A DNA stretch of 64,000 nucleotides from Pseudomonas sp. (GTDB lineage: Bacteria; Pseudomonadota; Gammaproteobacteria; Pseudomonadales; Pseudomonadaceae), in NCBI RefSeq assembly GCF_017744435.1, contig NZ_JAGIBG010000019.1, forward strand, positions 32,242 through 96,241. The letters run 5' to 3'. Position 1 is the stretch's first letter; every line of letters starts with the position of its first letter. Shown piece after piece: positions 31,433-42,630 of the stretch. The position numbers and the translations under genes are program-made. The notes under the pieces were generated by a model that saw nothing but the letters and a program-made list of their open reading frames with translations, did no database searches and was not told the DNA's origin.

Positions 31433-31444
31433 GGATGAGAGGGA

Positions 31445-31753
31445 TCAGCGGGCGGCTGCACCTTGCAGCAGGCTTTGCTGTTTTTCCTTGTGTTTTTTCA
31501 GTTGGCGGTCGAGCTTGTCGGCCAAGGCGTCGATCGCTGCATACATGTCTTCGTGTTCCGCGTTGGCAACCACTTCACCGCCGGGAATCTGCAGGGTCGC
31601 CTCGACCTTCTGCTGCAGCTTCTCGACTTTCATGATGACCTGCACGTTGGTGATCTTGTCGAAGTGACTTTCCACGCGAGCGAGCTTTTCAAGCACATAA
31701 TCGCGCAGTGGCTGGGTGACTTCTACATGCTGTCCACTGATATTGACTTGCAT
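31445..31753 (-). CDS. hpf: Ribosome hibernation promoting factor (short HPF)
   Basis: 102-residue HPF/YfiA-type protein that sits in the mRNA/tRNA channel of stationary-phase ribosomes and promotes 100S dimers. It starts MQVNISGQHVEVTQPLRDYV and ends with a short basic tail (DRQLKKHKEK), so it is the short form without the dimerisation domain. The ATG at 31753 follows GGAGAAG; the frame to 31822 is not supported. Location directly after rpoN is the classic order. Confidence 0.96.
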   Translation of the reverse strand: MQVNISGQHVEVTQPLRDYVLEKLARVESHFDKITNVQVIMKVEKLQQKVEATLQIPGGEVVANAEHEDMYAAIDALADKLDRQLKKHKEKQQSLLQGAAAR

Positions 31754-31785
31754 ACAGCTTCTCCTTTGTTGCCCGTGCATAAAGA

Positions 31786-31818
31786 GGCAGGTATTGCACC
31801 TGCCCCACAAACGCTGTG
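31786..31818. repeat. Two adjacent hairpins between rpoN and hpf
   Basis: GGCAGGT-ATTGC-ACCTGCC (31786-31804) abuts CCACA-AACGC-TGTGG (31804-31818). Together they fill about half of the 78-base gap. No proper T-run follows on the minus strand (TCTTTATG), so they may cap the rpoN message or the hpf 5' end after processing. Confidence 0.5.
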
Positions 31819-31831
31819 GCACATCCGGGGG

Positions 31832-33325
31832 CTACATCAGTCGCTTGCGCTCGCTCGACGGTGCGATGCCGAGGGACTCGCGGTACTTGGCGACGGTGCG
31901 ACGGGCTACCTGGATGCCTTGTGCCTCCAGTAAACCAGCGATCTTGCTGTCACTCAATGGCTTTTTCTGATTTTCCGCAGCAACCAGTTTCTTGATGATC
32001 GCGCGGATCGCCGTAGACGAGCATTCTCCGCCTTCGGCGGTGCTGACATGGCTGGAGAAAAAGTATTTCAGTTCGTAGATACCACGCGGGGTGTGCATGT
32101 ATTTCTGCGTGGTCACCCGCGAAATGGTCGACTCATGCATGCCCACTGCTTCGGCGATGTCATGCAGGACCAGGGGCTTCATCGCTTCGTCGCCGTGGTC
32201 GAGGAAGCCGCGCTGGTGCTCGACGATCTGCGTGGCGACCTTCATCAGCGTTTCGTTGCGGCTTTGCAGGCTCTTGATGAACCAGCGTGCCTCTTGCAAC
32301 TGGTTGCGCATGAAGGTGTTGTCGGCGCTGGTATCGGCGCGGCGAACGAAGCCGGCGTATTGCGGGTTGACCCGCAGGCGCGGGATCGCTTCCTGGTTCA
32401 GCTCGACCAGCCAGCGGTCGCTGTCCTTGCGCACGATCACGTCAGGTACCACGTATTCCGGTTCGCTCGACTCGATCTGCGAACCGGGCCGCGGGTTGAG
32501 GCTCTGCACCAGCTCGATCACCTGGCGCAGTTCGTCTTCCTTGAGCTTCATGCGGCGCATCAGCTGGCTGTAGTCGCGGCTGCCGAGCAGGTCGATGAAG
32601 TCGGTGACCAGGCGCTTGGCTTCGCTCATCCAGGGCGTGCTGGCAGGCAGTTGACGCAATTGCAGCAGCAGGCACTCGCCCAGGGTGCGGGCGCCGACAC
32701 CGGCAGGCTCGAACTGCTGGATGCGGTGCAGCACCGCTTCTACCTCGTCGAGTTCGATGTCCAGCTCCGGGTCGAAGCCTTCGCAGATTTCTTCGAGAGT
32801 ATCTTCCAGGTAGCCCTGGCCGTTGATGCTGTCGATCAGGGTGATGGCGATCAGGCGGTCGGTATCGGACATTGGTGCCAGGTTCAGCTGCCACAACAAG
32901 TGGCTCTGCAAGCTTTCGCCCGCCGATGTGCGAGTGGTGAAGTCCCACTCGTCGTCATCGTTGCTCGGCAAACTGCTGGCGCTGGTCTGGTAAATATCTT
33001 CCCAGGCGGTATCGACCGGAAGCTCGTTGGGGATTCGCTCGCTCCACTCACCGTCTTCGAGGGTTTCGGCACTGGTGGTGCTTTCCTGGAAGCTGTTGTC
33101 CTGGACTTCGGCGGCCGGCTTGTTCTCGGCGTTGTCCGCCATCGGGTCGCTGTTGTCGAAGTCGTCGCCGTCTTCCTGACGTTCGAGCATCGGATTGGAC
33201 TCCAGCGCTTCCTGGATTTCCTGCTGGAGGTCCAGGGTGGAGAGCTGAAGTAAGCGGATGGCCTGTTGCAACTGCGGGGTCATCGTCAGTTGCTGGCCCA
33301 TTTTTAGGACGAGCGATGGTTTCAT
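31832..33325 (-). CDS. rpoN: RNA polymerase sigma-54 factor
   Basis: 497-residue sigma-54 needed for nitrogen assimilation, flagella, and many catabolic promoters with -24/-12 elements. Region I (about 1-50) is Gln/Leu-rich ([20 protein letters not shown]) and contacts activators. Region II (about 50-120) is acidic. The core-binding domain and helix-turn-helix follow. The RpoN box [10 protein letters not shown] spans residues 474-483. The ATG at 33325 is consistent with the family N-terminus. It has its own promoter candidate 90 bases upstream in addition to read-through from the lpt genes. Confidence 0.98.
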   Translation of the reverse strand: MKPSLVLKMGQQLTMTPQLQQAIRLLQLSTLDLQQEIQEALESNPMLERQEDGDDFDNSDPMADNAENKPAAEVQDNSFQESTTSAETLEDGEWSERIPNELPVDTAWEDIYQTSASSLPSNDDDEWDFTTRTSAGESLQSHLLWQLNLAPMSDTDRLIAITLIDSINGQGYLEDTLEEICEGFDPELDIELDEVEAVLHRIQQFEPAGVGARTLGECLLLQLRQLPASTPWMSEAKRLVTDFIDLLGSRDYSQLMRRMKLKEDELRQVIELVQSLNPRPGSQIESSEPEYVVPDVIVRKDSDRWLVELNQEAIPRLRVNPQYAGFVRRADTSADNTFMRNQLQEARWFIKSLQSRNETLMKVATQIVEHQRGFLDHGDEAMKPLVLHDIAEAVGMHESTISRVTTQKYMHTPRGIYELKYFFSSHVSTAEGGECSSTAIRAIIKKLVAAENQKKPLSDSKIAGLLEAQGIQVARRTVAKYRESLGIAPSSERKRLM

Positions 33326-33419
33326 GGCTGGGGCTTAATACCTTGTTCGCCGGCGCGCATGCGCCATCCACTACACGAGGGCGCCGGAGCGCCAAATTCA
33401 AGCAAGTTTTATGCCTCAA

Positions 33420-33447
33420 ATTGTAGCGTTTGCCTAGAGCACTGTAA
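33420..33447 (-). promoter_or_regulatory. Candidate internal promoter of rpoN
   Basis: On the minus strand TTACAG (33447-33442) and TACAAT (33425-33420) are separated by 16 bases. The start point would be about 85 bases before the rpoN ATG. Between them lies a GC-rich palindrome (GGCGCTCCGGCGCC on the minus strand), which could shape the leader. By-eye call. Confidence 0.4.
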
Positions 33448-33501
33448 CAACTTAAGCCCCGACAGGGCGTTAATGCCAGTGCTCCAGGCAGGTTCCGGGG
33501 A

Positions 33502-34227
<726 letters not shown>

Positions 34228-34752
34228 TTACTCGGCCTTCTTCTTCGGCTGGATCACCATGTCGATGCGCTGACGTGGTTGAGTCACGTTGCCACCACGA
34301 CCGGCGGTCGCAACCTGGGTCTTGGTGTTGTAGATGATCTTCTCGCCTTCGGTGGTGTTGCCTTCGTTCTCGACCTTGGCGCGGTCGGTGAGGATCACCG
34401 TATCTTTCTGCGCCTGGTACTGGATGGTCACCGCCCAGCCTTTCATCTTGTCGGGCTTGGCCGTGCTCTGCTGCTGCTCGAAGTAGGCCAGGTTGCCCAC
34501 CGAGGTCACCACGTCGATGTCGCCATTGGCGGCACGGGTCATGGTCACGGTGTTGCCTTTGATCATCATCGAGCCCTGGGTGATGATCACATCGCCGGTA
34601 TAGGTGGCCACGCCCTGCTTGTCGTCCAGGTGCGCGTTGTCGGCCTGGATGCGGATAGGCTGGTCACGGTCGTTCGGCAGGGCGAAGGCGCTCGCGCTTC
34701 CCAGTGCTGCGCTCAGGCTGAGCAAAAGGGGGAGGGTTTTAACGAGCCTCAT
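34228..34752 (-). CDS. lptA: LPS transport periplasmic protein LptA
   Basis: 174-residue periplasmic beta-jellyroll protein that forms the LPS bridge between LptC and LptD. Signal peptide residues 1-24 end ASAFA-LPND. The OstA domain (about 30-145) has alternating strands such as PIRIQADNAHLDDKQGVATY. The Lys/Gln-rich C-terminus is typical. The start follows GAGGA and overlaps the lptC end by 14 bases. Confidence 0.96.
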   Translation of the reverse strand: MRLVKTLPLLLSLSAALGSASAFALPNDRDQPIRIQADNAHLDDKQGVATYTGDVIITQGSMMIKGNTVTMTRAANGDIDVVTSVGNLAYFEQQQSTAKPDKMKGWAVTIQYQAQKDTVILTDRAKVENEGNTTEGEKIIYNTKTQVATAGRGGNVTQPRQRIDMVIQPKKKAE

Positions 34753-35311
34753 ACTGTCCTCTTACGTTAGAGAGCAAGTCCATCTTGCCTTCTTTCAAAT
34801 ACGCTTTCATTCCTTTACCCGTAGTTGTGCCACCGGCGCCGTCGATTCTAACGGCTTGCTCGGTCTGCGCATATTGCTTCTGCGGGAATACGGTCATGCG
34901 GGAGCTGGTAACGACGAGTTCACGCTGCTTTTCGTCGGTGCGTTGCACGCGGACTTTGTCGATCAGTTCGACCTCGGTGCCATCCGGGTTGACCTCGGCG
35001 CGTTCGCTCTGCACGTGCCAAGGGTACTCGGTGCCCCGGTACATGTGCAGGTCGGGCGTGGTCAGCAGGGTGACTTCGCTGGCCCTGAGGTGCTCGACCT
35101 TGTCGGCGGTCATTTCGTATTGCAGCTTGCCGTCGGGCATGAACTGCACGCTGTGCGCGTTGATCGCGTAATAGTCGATGGCACTTTCGTCAACCTGGGC
35201 CACCGGCTTTTCGAGGAAGCTCTCGGGGCTGACATTCCAGTAGCCGATAGCCGCCAGCAGGGCGGCAATCACCGCGAGCAGCGCAAAGTTGCGGGCTTTC
35301 TTGCTGAACAT
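34739..35311 (-). CDS. lptC: LPS export protein LptC
   Basis: 190-residue bitopic protein: one N-terminal membrane helix (about 6-24) anchors a periplasmic OstA-like jellyroll that receives LPS from LptB2FG and passes it to LptA. The family pattern YYAINAHSVQFMPDGKLQYE is clear. The start has AAGG 6 bases upstream. Lies 9 bases after kdsC. Confidence 0.96.
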   Translation of the reverse strand: MFSKKARNFALLAVIAALLAAIGYWNVSPESFLEKPVAQVDESAIDYYAINAHSVQFMPDGKLQYEMTADKVEHLRASEVTLLTTPDLHMYRGTEYPWHVQSERAEVNPDGTEVELIDKVRVQRTDEKQRELVVTSSRMTVFPQKQYAQTEQAVRIDGAGGTTTGKGMKAYLKEGKMDLLSNVRGQYEAR

Positions 35312-35319
35312 GGGCAGCC

Positions 35320-35844
35320 TTAAAGGTAGTTGGCGTTGGCAGTGTCCAGGGTGCCCTGGGCCTGCATGATCAGTTCGCAGAACTCGCGTGCAGCGCCTTC
35401 GCCGCCACGTGCCTGGGTTACGCCGTGGGCGTGCTGGCGAACGAATGGTGCGGCGTTGGCTACGGCAATGCCCAGGCCGACCCGGCGGATCACCGGCAGG
35501 TCGGGCAGGTCGTCGCCCAGATAGGCGACCTGCTCATAGCTTAGGCCCAGTTCGGCGAGCAGGCCGTCGAGCACCACCAATTTGTCCTCGCGGCCCTGGT
35601 AAAGGTGAGGGATGCCGAGGTTTTTCGCCCGGCGCTCTACCACTGGGGTCTTGCGTCCGCTGATGATCGCCGTGGTTACGCCCGAGGCCATGAGCATCTT
35701 GATGCCCTGGCCATCAAGGGTGTTGAAGGTCTTGAACTCGCTGCCGTCTTCGAGGAAGTACAGGCGACCATCGGTCAGCACGCCGTCAACGTCGAAAACG
35801 GCGAGCTTGATCGCCTTGCCGCGTTGCATGAGATCTTGGGTCAT
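35320..35844 (-). CDS. kdsC: 3-deoxy-D-manno-octulosonate-8-phosphate phosphatase
   Basis: 174-residue HAD-superfamily (C0 type) phosphatase producing free Kdo for LPS inner core. The nucleophile motif is FDVDGVLTDGRLYF (about 19-32), motif II AIISGRKTP, motif IV AYLGDDLPDLPVIRRVG. It functions as a tetramer. The start follows AAGGAGAACGAACCG. It sits between kdsD and lptC, linking Kdo supply and LPS export in one transcript. Confidence 0.97.
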   Translation of the reverse strand: MTQDLMQRGKAIKLAVFDVDGVLTDGRLYFLEDGSEFKTFNTLDGQGIKMLMASGVTTAIISGRKTPVVERRAKNLGIPHLYQGREDKLVVLDGLLAELGLSYEQVAYLGDDLPDLPVIRRVGLGIAVANAAPFVRQHAHGVTQARGGEGAAREFCELIMQAQGTLDTANANYL

Positions 35845-35858
35845 CGGTTCGTTCTCCT

Positions 35859-36833
35859 TTACATCACGCCGGCGCGCAGCAGATCGTGCATGTTCAGGGC
35901 GCCGGTCGGGCGGTCGTCCTTGTCCACGACCACCAGGGCGCTGATCTTGTGGTCTTCCATGATCTTCAGGGCCTCGGCGGCAAGCATCTCGGCGCGAGCC
36001 GTCTTGCCGTGCACGGTCATCACCTGATCAATCAGTGTGGTGTGCACGTCGATGTTGCGGTCCAGGCTGCGGCGCAGGTCGCCGTCGGTGAAGATCCCGG
36101 CCAGCTTGCCGTCGGCGCCTACGATCACGGTCATGCCCAAGCCTTTGCGGGACATTTCAAGGAGCGCGTCCTTGAGCAGGGTGCCGCGCTGTACCTGGGG
36201 CAGTTCGTCACCGGCGTGCATGACATTCTCGACCTTCAGCAGCAAGCGGCGGCCCAGGGCACCGCCAGGGTGCGAGAAGGCGAAGTCCTCGGCGGTGAAG
36301 CCGCGGGCTTCGAGCAGGGCGATGGCCAGCGCGTCACCCAGCACCAGTGCCGCAGTGGTGGAGGAGGTCGGGGCCAGGTTCAGCGGGCAGGCTTCCTGGG
36401 TGACGCTGGCGTCGAGATTGACCTCGGCGGCCTGGGCCAGGGGCGAGTCCGGGTTGCCGGTCAGGCTGATCAACTGGATCCCCAGGCGCTTGATCAGCGG
36501 CAGCAGGGTCACGATCTCGGCGGTGCTGCCGGAGTTTGACAGGGCCAGAATGACGTCGTCGCGGGTGATCATGCCCATGTCGCCATGGCTGGCTTCAGCC
36601 GGATGCACGAAGAATGCTGGCGTGCCGGTGCTGGCCAGGGTGGCGGCGATCTTGTTGCCGATATGCCCCGATTTGCCCATACCGACCACCACGACCCGAC
36701 CCTTGCTCGCCAGGATCAGCTCGCAGGCCTTGACGAAATTGGCGTCGATGCGGGCCACCAGGCCTTCTACGGCCTCGAGTTCCAGGCGCAGGGTGCGCTG
36801 GGCGGAGTGGATCAGCTCGCTGGATTGGCTCAT
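35859..36833 (-). CDS. kdsD: Arabinose-5-phosphate isomerase KdsD
   Basis: 324-residue enzyme converting ribulose 5-phosphate to arabinose 5-phosphate, the first step to Kdo. An SIS domain (about 35-170) with GMGKSGHIGNKIAATLASTG is followed by two CBS motifs (about 205-260 and 270-322). The ATG at 36833 is chosen; four codons upstream a TTG (36845) is possible but less likely. It is the first gene of the long minus-strand operon, divergent from mlaF. Confidence 0.97.
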   Translation of the reverse strand: MSQSSELIHSAQRTLRLELEAVEGLVARIDANFVKACELILASKGRVVVVGMGKSGHIGNKIAATLASTGTPAFFVHPAEASHGDMGMITRDDVILALSNSGSTAEIVTLLPLIKRLGIQLISLTGNPDSPLAQAAEVNLDASVTQEACPLNLAPTSSTTAALVLGDALAIALLEARGFTAEDFAFSHPGGALGRRLLLKVENVMHAGDELPQVQRGTLLKDALLEMSRKGLGMTVIVGADGKLAGIFTDGDLRRSLDRNIDVHTTLIDQVMTVHGKTARAEMLAAEALKIMEDHKISALVVVDKDDRPTGALNMHDLLRAGVM

Positions 36834-36865
36834 GTCGAAAAGCAATGCCTGATTAAAAGGCGGCG

Positions 36866-36871
36866 ATTATA
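36866..36871 (-). promoter_or_regulatory. Candidate -10 box of the kdsD-lpt-rpoN operon
   Basis: A perfect TATAAT on the minus strand lies 33 bases before the kdsD ATG, inside a small inverted repeat (GCGGC-N7-GCCGC, 36860-36876). No convincing -35 is found at 16-18 bases, so an activator or upstream element may help. The leader would be only about 25 bases. Confidence 0.5.
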
Positions 36872-36960
36872 GCCGCAATACAAGAAAGCCTCATCCTTTC
36901 GATTCCCTATCAAATGTCACCAAAGCCTGTCGTTGGCCTGAACGACCTGTTTCCATACCC

Positions 36961-36990
36961 TTGGGGGCGCACGGTCAGCGGTGCTATAGT
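36961..36990 (+). promoter_or_regulatory. Candidate promoter of the mla operon
   Basis: TTGGGG (36961-36966) and TATAGT (36985-36990) with an 18-base spacer; the -10 is preceded by TGC. The start would leave a leader of about 85 bases before mlaF. Confidence 0.45.
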
Positions 36991-37080
36991 TCGCCGCTAT
37001 TCGGCCTGCCAAGGGTGTGTGTGCCTTCACGATGAGGGCCGGCGTCCATTAGTGCGAGGCTGCACTAGCAAGGAGTCTAG

Positions 37081-37890
37081 ATGAGTGTGGATAGCGCCTA
37101 CGCGGTCGAGTTGAAGGGAGTCACCTTCAAGCGCGGTTCGCGCAGCATTTTCAGCAATGTCGACATCCGTATCCCGCGTGGCAAGGTCACCGGGATCATG
37201 GGGCCGTCGGGTTGCGGCAAGACCACGCTGCTGCGCCTGATGGGCGCGCAGCTACGGCCGTCGTGCGGTGAAGTGTGGGTGGCGGGGCAGAACCTGCCGA
37301 GCCTTTCGCGCAGCGACCTGTTCGACGCACGCAAGCAGATGGGCGTACTGTTCCAGAGCGGTGCGCTGTTCACCGATCTCGATGTGTTCGAGAACGTCGC
37401 TTTTCCTTTGCGCGTGCATACCCAGCTTTCGGACGAAATGATCCGTGACATCGTGTTGATGAAACTGCAGGCAGTCGGCCTGCGGGGTGCCATCGACCTG
37501 ATGCCGGATGAGCTGTCCGGCGGCATGAAGCGTCGGGTGGCGCTGGCCCGGGCCATTGCCCTGGACCCGCAGATCCTGATGTACGACGAACCGTTCGTCG
37601 GCCAGGACCCGATTGCCATGGGTGTGCTCGTGCGCTTGATCCGTCTGCTCAACGATGCGCTTGGCATCACCAGCATCGTGGTCTCCCACGACCTCGCCGA
37701 AACCGCCAGTATCGCCGACTACATCTATGTGGTCGGTGATGGCCAGGTGCTGGGCCAGGGTACGCCCGACGAGCTGATGGGCTCGGACAATCCGCGCATT
37801 CGCCAGTTCATGAAAGGCGACCCGGACGGCCCGGTGCCATTCCACTTTCCTGCGCCTGACTACCGCGCCGATTTGCTGGGAGCGCGGTGA
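37081..37890 (+). CDS. mlaF: Phospholipid transport ATPase MlaF
   Basis: 269-residue cytoplasmic ATPase of the MlaFEDB complex that moves phospholipids between inner membrane and the periplasmic carrier MlaC. Walker [10 protein letters not shown] (about 41-49), signature [16 protein letters not shown], Walker [17 protein letters not shown]. The C-terminal extension (residues about 240-269) is the segment that clasps the partner MlaF in the E. coli structure. The start follows AAGGAG. First gene of mlaFEDCB. Confidence 0.97.
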   Translation: MSVDSAYAVELKGVTFKRGSRSIFSNVDIRIPRGKVTGIMGPSGCGKTTLLRLMGAQLRPSCGEVWVAGQNLPSLSRSDLFDARKQMGVLFQSGALFTDLDVFENVAFPLRVHTQLSDEMIRDIVLMKLQAVGLRGAIDLMPDELSGGMKRRVALARAIALDPQILMYDEPFVGQDPIAMGVLVRLIRLLNDALGITSIVVSHDLAETASIADYIYVVGDGQVLGQGTPDELMGSDNPRIRQFMKGDPDGPVPFHFPAPDYRADLLGAR

Positions 37891-38687
37891 TGCGCAGAAA
37901 ATCCTTACTCGAACGTATCCGCCTGCTCGGGCGCTCGGCGATCGACGTGCTGGCCGTGCTCGGGCGCTCGTGCCTGTTCCTGTTCCATGCGCTGATCGGC
38001 CGGGGCGGCATTGGCGGTGGTTTCCAGCTGCTGACCAAGCAGCTGTACTCGGTGGGTGTGCTGTCGCTGGCGATCATTGTCGTTTCCGGCGTGTTCATCG
38101 GCATGGTGCTGGCCCTGCAGGGTTACAGCATCCTGACCAAGTACGGTTCCGAACAGGCGGTCGGGCAGATGGTCGCCCTGACCCTGCTGCGTGAGCTTGG
38201 CCCGGTGGTCACTGCGCTGTTGTTCGCTGGCCGTGCAGGTTCTGCGCTGACCGCCGAAATCGGCAACATGAAGTCCACCGAGCAGTTGTCGAGCCTGGAA
38301 ATGATCGGTGTCGACCCGCTCAAGTACATCGTCGCGCCACGCCTGTGGGCCGGCTTCATCTCGCTGCCGCTGCTTGCGCTGATCTTCAGCGTGGTCGGCA
38401 TCTGGGGTGGTTCGTGGGTCGCAGTCGACTGGCTGGGCGTTTACGAAGGCTCGTTCTGGGGCAACATGCAGAACAGCGTTTCCTTTACCGACGACGTGCT
38501 CAACGGGCTGATCAAGAGCCTGGTGTTCGCCTTCGTCACGACCTGGATTGCCGTATTCCAGGGGTACGACTGCGAACCCACCTCAGAGGGGATCAGCCGT
38601 GCCACCACCAAGACCGTGGTCTATGCCTCGTTGGCAGTACTGGGTCTGGACTTCATTTTGACCGCCTTGATGTTTGGAGATTTCTGA
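37890..38687 (+). CDS. mlaE: Phospholipid transport permease MlaE
   Basis: 265-residue inner-membrane permease (MlaE/YrbE family) with about five membrane helices and an N-terminal interfacial helix. The family core [20 protein letters not shown], a coupling helix region, is present. The ATG at 37890 follows GGGAG by 7 bases and overlaps the mlaF stop by one base (TGATG); a GTG one codon earlier is less likely. Pairs with MlaF and MlaD. Confidence 0.96.
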   Translation: MRRKSLLERIRLLGRSAIDVLAVLGRSCLFLFHALIGRGGIGGGFQLLTKQLYSVGVLSLAIIVVSGVFIGMVLALQGYSILTKYGSEQAVGQMVALTLLRELGPVVTALLFAGRAGSALTAEIGNMKSTEQLSSLEMIGVDPLKYIVAPRLWAGFISLPLLALIFSVVGIWGGSWVAVDWLGVYEGSFWGNMQNSVSFTDDVLNGLIKSLVFAFVTTWIAVFQGYDCEPTSEGISRATTKTVVYASLAVLGLDFILTALMFGDF

Positions 38688-39172
38688 TGCAAAACCGCAC
38701 CCTGGAAATCGGTGTCGGCCTGTTCCTCCTGGCCGGGATCCTGGCACTGCTGCTGCTGGCCCTGCGTGTCAGCGGGCTGTCGGCCAGCCCGAGCAGCGAT
38801 ACCTATAAAGTTTATGCGTACTTCGACAATATCGCCGGTTTGACGGTCAGAGCTAAAGTGACCATGGCCGGTGTAACGATCGGCAAGGTCACCGCCATCG
38901 ATCTGGACCGTGATTCCTACACCGGTCGGGTGACCCTGCAGCTGGACAAGGCGGTCAACAACCTGCCGACCGACTCCACTGCTTCGATCCTGACCGCCGG
39001 CTTGCTTGGCGAGAAGTACATCGGTATCAGCGTGGGCGGTGAAGAAGACGTGCTCAAGGATGGCTCGACCATCCACGACACACAGTCGGCGCTGGTGCTG
39101 GAAGATCTGATTGGCAAGTTCCTGCTCAACTCCGTTGGCAAGGAACCAAAAGAAGCGCAACCGGCTAATTAA
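38687..39172 (+). CDS. mlaD: MCE-domain phospholipid carrier MlaD
   Basis: 161-residue inner-membrane-anchored periplasmic protein. The helix at about 7-26 is followed by one MCE domain (about 38-116: YKVYAYFDNIAGLTVRAKV ... GLLGEKYIGISVGG). MlaD forms a hexameric ring over MlaE through which lipid passes. The ATG overlaps the mlaE stop (TGATG). Confidence 0.96.
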   Translation: MQNRTLEIGVGLFLLAGILALLLLALRVSGLSASPSSDTYKVYAYFDNIAGLTVRAKVTMAGVTIGKVTAIDLDRDSYTGRVTLQLDKAVNNLPTDSTASILTAGLLGEKYIGISVGGEEDVLKDGSTIHDTQSALVLEDLIGKFLLNSVGKEPKEAQPAN

Positions 39173-39181
39173 GGAGTTTCC

Positions 39182-39829
39182 ATGATTTCGATCCTGCGAC
39201 GTGGCCTGCTGGTGCTGCTGGCGGCCTTCCCCCTGTTTGCCCTGGCCGCGCAGTCGCCGCACGACGTGGTTCAGAGCACCACCACTGCGCTGCTCAGCGA
39301 CCTCAAGGCCAACAAGGAGCAGTACAAGTCCAACCCGAATGCCTTCTACGATGCGCTCAACCGCATCCTCGGCCCGGTGGTGGATGCTGACGGCATTTCG
39401 AAAAGCATCATGACCGTCAAATACTCGCGCAAGGCTACGCCCGAGCAGATGCAGCGCTTCCAGGAAAACTTCAAGCGCAGCCTGATGCAGTTCTATGGCA
39501 ATGCGCTGCTGGAGTACAACAACCAGGGCATTACCGTCGACCCGGCCAAGGCCGATGACGGCAAGCGTGCCAGCGTCGGCATGAAGGTCACCGGCAACAA
39601 CGGTGCCGTGTACCCGGTGCAGTACACCCTGGAAAACCTGGGTGGCGAGTGGAAGGTGCGTAACGTCATCGTCAACGGCATCAACGTCGGCAAGCTGTTC
39701 CGTGACCAGTTCGCCGACGCCATGCAGCGTAACGGTAACGACCTGGACAAGACCATCGACGGCTGGGCCGGCGAAGTGGCCAAGGCCAAGGAAAAGGCCG
39801 ACGAATCGCCAGAGAAGACCGTCAAATGA
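39182..39829 (+). CDS. mlaC: Periplasmic phospholipid shuttle MlaC
   Basis: 215-residue secreted carrier that ferries phospholipids between MlaA-OmpC and MlaFEDB. The signal peptide ends about residue 22 (PLFALA-AQSP). The MlaC/Ttg2D fold covers the rest (NRILGPVVDADGISKSIM ... QYTLENLGGEWKVRNVIVNG). The tail (about 195-215) is Lys/Glu-rich. In P. putida this operon is known as ttg2, named for toluene tolerance. The start follows AAGGAG. Confidence 0.95.
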   Translation: MISILRRGLLVLLAAFPLFALAAQSPHDVVQSTTTALLSDLKANKEQYKSNPNAFYDALNRILGPVVDADGISKSIMTVKYSRKATPEQMQRFQENFKRSLMQFYGNALLEYNNQGITVDPAKADDGKRASVGMKVTGNNGAVYPVQYTLENLGGEWKVRNVIVNGINVGKLFRDQFADAMQRNGNDLDKTIDGWAGEVAKAKEKADESPEKTVK

Positions 39830-40128
39830 GCGAGGCCGCTGTAACCATGGCCGAGCCGGGCGTGCTGTGCCTGGCCGGCGAACTGGATTACCGCAGCGGG
39901 CCAGCCCTGCGCAAGCAGGGCAAGGCGCTGATCGGTGCTTGCCGTGAGTCGCGTCTGGTGCTGGATTGCTCGGCCGTGGCGCGCTCCACCAGTGTCGGCC
40001 TGTCGCTGTTGCTGGCGTTCATTCGTGACGCCGAGGCCGTCGGCAAGGCCGTCGAGGTACGTGGCATGCCCGACGACATGCGGGAAATCGCCGGGGTCTA
40101 TGACCTTGATGAGGTGCTGGCAAGCTGA
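39826..40128 (+). CDS. mlaB: STAS-domain protein MlaB
   Basis: 100-residue STAS domain that binds MlaF and is needed for assembly and activity of the transporter. The STAS core LVLDCSAVARSTSVGLSLLL carries the conserved Ser/Thr site. The ATG overlaps the mlaC stop by 4 bases (ATGA). Last gene of the mla operon, followed by a terminator. Confidence 0.92.
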   Translation: MSEAAVTMAEPGVLCLAGELDYRSGPALRKQGKALIGACRESRLVLDCSAVARSTSVGLSLLLAFIRDAEAVGKAVEVRGMPDDMREIAGVYDLDEVLAS

Positions 40129-40147
40129 TGGCTTGGCAGTGATGAGA

Positions 40148-40200
40148 GGCCCCTCGGTCGCGCGCCCCTTCGTTGGGCTTCGCAGGCGAGGGGCTTTTTT
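40148..40200 (+). terminator. Intrinsic terminator of the mla operon
   Basis: GCCCCTCG (40149-40156) pairs with CGAGGGGC (40187-40194), which is followed by TTTTTT. The loop region contains a second small stem (GCCC-N5-GGGC). It separates mla from ibaG-murA. Confidence 0.85.
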
Positions 40201-40246
40201 GTATGATGGCCGACCCGTGCGCATCGGGCGCCGATTGAGGTTGAGC

Positions 40247-41775
<1,529 letters not shown>

Positions 41776-41868
41776 TTGCCCGCTGGCACACGGACGTGCC
41801 ATTCGAATTGAATGCGGTCGGGCTGTAGCAGCCCGGCCGGCAGTAGCCGCTTAAGGACCGACGTTCCA

Positions 41869-42504
41869 ATGTTGACCATCGCGCTTTCCAAAGGCCGTAT
41901 CCTCGACGATACCCTGCCGTTGCTGGCCGAGGCCGGTATCGTGCCGACCGAGAATCCGGACAAGAGCCGCAAGCTGATCATCCCCACCACGCAGGACGAC
42001 GTGCGCCTGCTGATCGTGCGTGCCACCGACGTGCCGACCTATGTCGAGCATGGTGCCGCCGACCTCGGTGTGGCTGGCAAGGACGTGCTGATGGAGTACG
42101 GAGGCCAGGGCCTGTATGAACCGCTGGACCTGCAGATTGCCAAGTGCAAGCTGATGACCGCCGGTGCGGTCGGTGCGCCGGAGCCCAAGGGCCGCCTGCG
42201 CGTCGCCACCAAGTTCGTCAACGTGGCCAAGCGTTATTACGCCGAGCAGGGCCGTCAGGTCGACATCATCAAACTGTACGGCTCGATGGAGCTGGCACCG
42301 CTGATCAACCTCGCCGACAAGATCATCGACGTGGTCGACACCGGCAACACCCTGCGCGCCAACGGCCTGGAACCCCAGGAACTGATCGCCACGATCAGCT
42401 CGCGCCTGGTGGTCAACAAAGCCTCCATGAAGATGCAGCACGCCCGCATCCAGAGCCTGATCGACACGCTGCGCAAAGCGGTCGAATCGCGACACCGCGG
42501 TTGA
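41869..42504 (+). CDS. hisG: ATP phosphoribosyltransferase, short form (HisG-S)
   Basis: 211-residue catalytic subunit for the first step of histidine synthesis. It is the short type: it ends soon after the PRPP-binding motif ([17 protein letters not shown]) and lacks the C-terminal histidine-binding domain, so it needs HisZ, which is not in this window. The ATG at 41869 follows AAGGACCGACGTTCC. First of hisG-hisD-hisC. Confidence 0.97.
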   Translation: MLTIALSKGRILDDTLPLLAEAGIVPTENPDKSRKLIIPTTQDDVRLLIVRATDVPTYVEHGAADLGVAGKDVLMEYGGQGLYEPLDLQIAKCKLMTAGAVGAPEPKGRLRVATKFVNVAKRYYAEQGRQVDIIKLYGSMELAPLINLADKIIDVVDTGNTLRANGLEPQELIATISSRLVVNKASMKMQHARIQSLIDTLRKAVESRHRG

Positions 42505-42630
42505 CATCTGCGCGCGGCCTTCGCTGTCGCGCCCGTCTATCCGCGTCATAGCCATTTTTCTCGGGTGCCCGCGCGGATGGACTGGTAGCCTAGGGCGCCT
42601 GAGCATTCGCTAATAATCGAGGCCCTCGCC

